64,000 bases of DNA from Zygnema cylindricum (taxonomy: Eukaryota > Streptophyta > Zygnematophyceae > Zygnematales > Zygnemataceae). Location: the NCBI GenBank assembly GCA_037447655.1, contig JBBHKE010002830.1:229832-293831 (forward strand). Direction: 5' to 3'. Below the pieces are notes generated by a model. It was not told the DNA's origin and did no database searches. It saw only the letters and a list, made by a program, of their open reading frames with translations. The position numbers were made by a program, and so were the translations under genes. The first letter of the stretch is position 1. The number at the start of each line of letters is the position of its first letter. Shown one piece after another: positions 60,301-64,000 of this stretch.

Positions 60301-62937
60301 ACGAGCCCAACCTCGTCCGGCTCTTTCTAGAGTGAAATCTTTTGAATTCATCGCTCCCTCTCCATCTTCTCCTTCTCTCTCTTTCTCCCTTACTCCTTTT
60401 TGGCCTATGGCCTCTCCTTCACCTTCTATTCCTTCTCGCAATCGGGCATCTTGCTTTACGGTTCTCTCTCTCTTCTCGTCTTCCTCCTCTACCACTCTTT
60501 CATTGGTGCCCTCCATTGAAACCCCTCTCTCTACCAAATTATTCGAAACGTCTAAATTCACGACACCCCAATCACTAATAATTTCTTCCGACGCTCCTCT
60601 CTCTCCATCCCCTATCTCTTCCCAAAAGTCTTCTTCTCCTCCCACTTCAGAGGAGATTTCAACAACTTCTTCACTTGCTCCTCCCACTAACCCTTCCTCC
60701 AAACTTGCGATTTCCCCCAAAATCCCTCTCTCCTTCTCCTTCTCCTTCTCCTTCTCCTTCCCCTTCTCCTTCTCCTTCCCCTTCTCCAGGATATCCACTG
60801 TTATAAGCTCCTCCCTTGCCACTCTTTCTTTCGGTTTCGGTTTCCCTAAACTTTCTTTTGCAACATCATCAAATTTTCCTTCAATTTCATCCACTTTAGG
60901 TTCGTCTCTCTCCTCTCTCTTACCTCCGCCTCTCTTACTCCCCCTTCCTAAAATTGCAGAACCAGAATCTCCTCCCATTCTCTGCCCCCTTCCTGAAACC
61001 TTCCCTCTACCCCAACTCCCATCCTCCGTACTACCCTCTCTCTCTTCTTGCTTCGATTCCTCTCTCTGCCCTCTCCGTCGTTCCTCCCCTCCATCCCCTC
61101 TACCCCATTTTTTCTGTACAGTCGGGCCCAACACCCCCCACTCGGAAAATCTTACATTCTGTGAATCTCCTAAGTTTTCTACTTTTGTCTCTCCTTCTCT
61201 TGCTCCTCTTTCTACCCTTGCCTCCTCTTCCTTCCCTTCTCTTATCACTTTTTCCAATTCTCCTTCCCATGCCGCAGAATGATTTAAAGGCCATGATGAT
61301 TTCCACTTTTGCTTTGTTTTTCCCTCCATCCTCTCTACCTCTCCCCCTATCTCTCCCCCCACTCCCCCCTTTCGTATTGAAGCCTCATCCGGAAAGCTGT
61401 CCCATGAGTCCACCCTCCGCCCTTCCCCCTCTTCCCCTCTTCTCCTTTCTAAAGGCATCTCCTCCCTCCTTCCCATCCCCACCCATCCTGTCTCTCCCCC
61501 ATTCCCTCTTCCTCCCTCCCTCCATTCTTCTCTCCTCCTTCCACTTTCTCTTCCTTCTCCTCTCTCCAGTCCATCCCTCCACTCTCCTCTTGAATACCCG
61601 CCCCCTCTACTGTCCCTTTCCCCAAACGTGTCTCTCCCTCCACCCCCTCTGGAACCTTCATAACTATCCCAATCCTGTGTCCTTCTCCTCCCCACACCTC
61701 TGTCCTCTTCTCCTTCCCATCTCTCCCTCCTCTCTTGACCCCTGAAAGACCTCCCATCTCGTCCCCCATCCTCTCCAAAATCCTCTCTTCTCCCTCCTCC
61801 CTCTCTCCTCACCCCTCCTTGTCTCCCTCTCCCTGGCCTCCCATCCAATTCCGGATGCCTCCTTCCCACTTCCTGGTAGGATTTCCACTCATCTTCTAAA
61901 ATAGTTTCTAACTGCCTCCCTCCCCCTCCCCCCCCTTCTCGAATACCCTCATCCCAACCCCTTAATCTTCTCATCCCTCCTCTCTCCTCTACCCCCCTGT
62001 CCTCTCTCCACCTGTCATCTCTTCCCCTCCCCAATTCGCTTCCCTCTCGTCTTATTCCTCCCCTCTCCTCTCTCCTTCTCTCCCATTCCCCTCCTCTCCT
62101 CTCACTTCCCCGTTCTCCCCTCCGTCCATCCCCGTATTGCTGTCTCTCTCCTCCCCTGTAATCCCCACCGCCTCCTCCTCTCCTCTCCCCTTCCCACCCT
62201 CCATACTGTTGGCTCCCTCCTCTCCCTCCTCTCCCTCCTCCTCCTCCTCTTCCCCTCCTATCCATGGCTTCTGCAGTCCTCCTCATTTTATAACTATCGG
62301 AATCCTCTATCACTTTCCCCCTATGCCCCAAAATTGAGGTTTGTTTTTTATTGTATCTCCTCTCAGTCATCCCCAACTCCCCTCCGTACCACTCGTGTCC
62401 TCCCTCTGTCCACCTCCCCCTATCAAACTGGTCCCAGTGGTCTCCCCTCAGTCCCGCCCCTCCTAAGAAACCGAGCTCGTTCGATTGGGCTCGTCTCTCA
62501 CTCGCTTCGATCTTATCCCTTTTCTTTTTCGCTTTCATTTCTTTTTTCCTTAAATGGTGCGCTTTCGCTTTTTCAATTGTACCCGTTTTGTCGACAATAC
62601 GGACATCGTTTTCGCTCAGAGCCAAAGCCGAAGCGTCGAACTTTCCCTTCTTTTTTTTTTTACTCGGAGCTTTACTCCCTCGACTTCTCGCCATTCCTCG
62701 AGAAAATGAGAGAGAAGAAGAGAGAGAGAGGAGGGGAGGGGGAGGGGGGGGGAGAGAGAGGGGAAGCGAGGGAGGAGACCATTCTAACCGACTACTCCCA
62801 TTCGAAGATCCAAAAAATCCACCCAAAATTCCCATTTGCAAATTTTGTCCTTTACCACTGGTTCCTTGGTGAGCTACAAAAGAAGAGGGAGAGGGAGAGG
62901 GAAATTCTAATGGGTTTGTTCGTTGTGATGAATTCAT
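57394..62937 (-). CDS. MRM1: MRM1-type SpoU rRNA 2'-O-methyltransferase with giant low-complexity region, 2 exons
   Basis: SPOUT methyltransferase for organellar large-subunit rRNA ribose methylation, as in yeast/human MRM1 and plant homologues. Exon 1 runs 62937 down to 59179 and exon 2 58551 down to 57394, GT-AG, about 1,638 residues; plant homologues are roughly 600. Visible: the substrate-binding part (FGVAPVQAAL, LYVQEG, NRPHQGIILDASPL), then knot motif 1 NFGAVLRSA, motif 2 LVLGNEGVGL and motif 3 SLNVSVATG, all intact. Preceding this is about 1,000 residues of RGG/GGR, RREE- and EKEK-rich sequence. Between motifs 2 and 3 is an acidic insert of ~110 residues, and after motif 3 a ~140-residue tail with a 13-Gly run. 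An alternative start is Met at 62694 (MARSRGSKAPSKKKKK); the longer N-terminus is Ser/Pro-rich and could be a targeting peptide. Undetected introns in the low-complexity part are possible. Confidence 0.82.
58552..58935 (-). repeat. Two ghost copies of the MRM1 exon 2 start within the intron
   Basis: Minus-strand copy A starts at 58933 (CTCCAG|GTCCATACTTGCC, reading VHTCHNMVR then a stop). Copy B starts at 58731, with its acceptor changed to CTAG|ATCC; it reads VRFLERCASNG then a stop. The functional version starts at 58551 (VHSCRNMVRFLERCASNGW). All three are followed or preceded by the same CT-rich tract and ACCTCTCTTTTTTC word, at spacings of about 200 and 180 bases, so this is a tandem triplication of intron-exon boundary DNA. 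Confidence 0.85.
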
Positions 62938-62945
62938 ATTATTAA

Positions 62946-63300
62946 CATTTGTCTTACATGAGGAAGAGGGAGAGGTACGATAAAACGGTAAAATTCCTCT
63001 ATTGAAGTTCCACGAATCCTGTAAAATTTACAACCAAAAAAAAAAAAAAAAAAAGTGGTCTAAAAATGAATTTTAGATAAAAGTTAAAATAGAAAAACCA
63101 GCTACAGACATAGAAAAATTACCCAGAAGTGAATTATTAAAGAAATAATGATAAAAAACAGCAAAACTGTACCATAGAAGCATTTTAGAGCCTGGTGTCA
63201 ACAAACACTATAAAATAATTGTTATGGAGTCAAATAGAAGATAAAAATATTTGAAGGTTTTAAAAATCAAAAACACCTCAAACATATTGAACGAATGAAA
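62946..63300. other. Upstream flank of the MRM1 gene
   Basis: AT-rich sequence with an A run at 63034-63052. It probably includes the MRM1 promoter and leader; no specific element assigned. Confidence 0.3.
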
Positions 63301-63334
63301 AGCATAGAACTGAATATAGGAACCAGAAAAGTCC

Positions 63335-63600
63335 CTCTCTTCTCTCCCTCTCCCTCTCCCTCCCCCTCTCCCTCTTCCTTTCCTTCTCCCTCTCCTTCTC
63401 TCCCTCTCCTTCTCTCCTCTCTCTCGTCCTCCCCCTCTCCCTCTCCCCTTCTCCTTCTCCCGCTCCCTCTCCCCTTTTCCCTCCCCATCAACTTCTCGTC
63501 CTCTCCTTCGCTTCTTCACCCTCCCCCACGCCCTGTTCCTCCCCCTTTCTCCCTCTCCCTCCCCTGTGCCTCCATCCCCCTCCCTCTCCACCCATCCCCC
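63335..63600. repeat. CT-rich microsatellite
   Basis: CTCTCCCTCTCCCTCCCC-type runs with no other content. A complementary GA-rich tract begins at about 63795 on the other side of the GC-rich island. Confidence 0.8.
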
Positions 63601-63619
63601 CCTTTTCCTTCCCACCCTC

Positions 63620-63790
63620 CAGAACGCACCAAGTCCCGGAAGTCCCTCGCCACTGAGACAGCCCCTGGGCGGCCGATTGCGGCTGATGACGTCATCATGG
63701 AGCGACACGTGGCAGGTGACGTCAGCATCAGGACCGCTGCCTGGCTGGCAGCCATGGCGGCCCTTCTGTGGTTCCTCAGGAGGGCGGCCA
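63620..63790 (+). other. GC-rich island with possible coding exon
   Basis: After a CCCTCCAG that could be an acceptor, the + strand is open and reads KSRKSLATETAPGRPIAADD then, from an ATG at 63697, a segment with a hydrophobic stretch AAWLAAMAALLWFL followed by RRAARLRE. This could be a signal-anchor start of a gene running out of the window, or simply a GC-rich regulatory island. No family recognised. Confidence 0.3.
63687..63724. promoter_or_regulatory. Cluster of three ACGT-core palindromes
   Basis: TGACGTCA at 63687-63694, CACGTG at 63706-63711 and TGACGTCA at 63717-63724, all within 38 bases. These are the classic binding sequences of plant bZIP (C-box, G-box/ABRE) and bHLH factors. 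Function is inferred from motif density only. Confidence 0.4.
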
Positions 63791-63794
63791 GATT

Positions 63795-64000
63795 GAGAGA
63801 GGGAGGAGGGAGGGAGGAAAAGAGGGAGGACGAGGAGAGAAGGAGAGAGAGGAGTGAGAAGACTGAGGAGAAGGAGGAGAAAGAGGGAGCAGGGATTAAG
63901 AGAGAGAGAGGGAGAGGGAGAGGGAGAGAGAGAGGGAGAGGGAGAGGGAGAGGGAGAGGGAGAGGAAGAGGGAGAGGGAGAATGAGGGAGAGGGTATAGA
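63795..64000. repeat. GA-rich microsatellite
   Basis: GGGAGAGGGAGAG runs to the window end. The Arg/Gly/Glu-rich frame through it is likely a repeat artefact unless the exon candidate at 63620-63790 is real. Confidence 0.8.

Noticed and set aside
57470-62945. Ser/Pro-rich plus-strand frames opposite the MRM1 gene
   Set aside because: Antisense shadows of the GA-rich coding strand; the SpoU motifs fix the minus strand as coding.

Overview
The window is nuclear DNA from a eukaryote of the green lineage, most likely a streptophyte (charophyte alga or early land plant). It carries four intron-rich genes for plant-type, mostly organelle-linked proteins, each with near-canonical GT..AG splice sites, in a background of satellites and mobile-element debris. 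The proteins resemble plant homologues most closely, but the species cannot be named from sequence alone.

Layout. 1-10.1 kb: the 3' part of a starch-debranching limit dextrinase gene (+, 18 exons visible, 5' end outside the window). 12.3-17.0 kb: a complete SAICAR synthase gene of purine synthesis (+, 12 exons). 18.4-20.4 kb: three small terminal-inverted-repeat elements in a row. 20.4-25.0 kb: a nearly full-length but mutated non-LTR retroelement with an N-terminal zinc finger, reverse transcriptase, CCHC motif and restriction-like endonuclease region, flanked by a 10-bp direct repeat. 25.4-29.7 kb: a complete ribosomal protein L11 methyltransferase gene (+, 7 exons). 30.2-32.3 kb: a pyrimidine-rich minisatellite. 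33-42 kb: gene-poor DNA with a 3' retroelement remnant, a duplicated 0.6-kb segment, one orphan MAP-kinase exon (-) and two exons of a decayed DExH14/ASCC3-type helicase (+). 41.9-43.3 kb: an ATC-rich satellite. 43.4-47.5 kb: a satellite built on CGGTCTGAAAAA, split by a 5'-truncated retroelement copy. 47.9-54.9 kb: five dispersed copies of a palindromic repeat plus a GA-rich satellite, with a few exon-like islands on the minus strand, one nitrilase-like. 57.4-62.9 kb: an MRM1-type SpoU rRNA 2'-O-methyltransferase gene (-, 2 exons) with an extraordinarily long low-complexity N-terminal region. 63.3-64 kb: CT- and GA-rich DNA around a GC-rich island.

The genes do not form one pathway. Limit dextrinase acts on plastid starch, SAICAR synthase on plastid/organellar purines, and PrmA and MRM1 on organellar ribosomes; targeting is inferred from homologues and N-terminal composition. 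The most unusual material is repetitive. (i) Three related retroelement tails keep a 3'-terminal hairpin with a compensatory base-pair change. (ii) Five palindromic repeats carry the 6-nt loop in opposite orientations. (iii) The splice acceptor and start of MRM1 exon 2 were triplicated into two dead ghost exons inside the intron. No convincing new multi-gene system was found.
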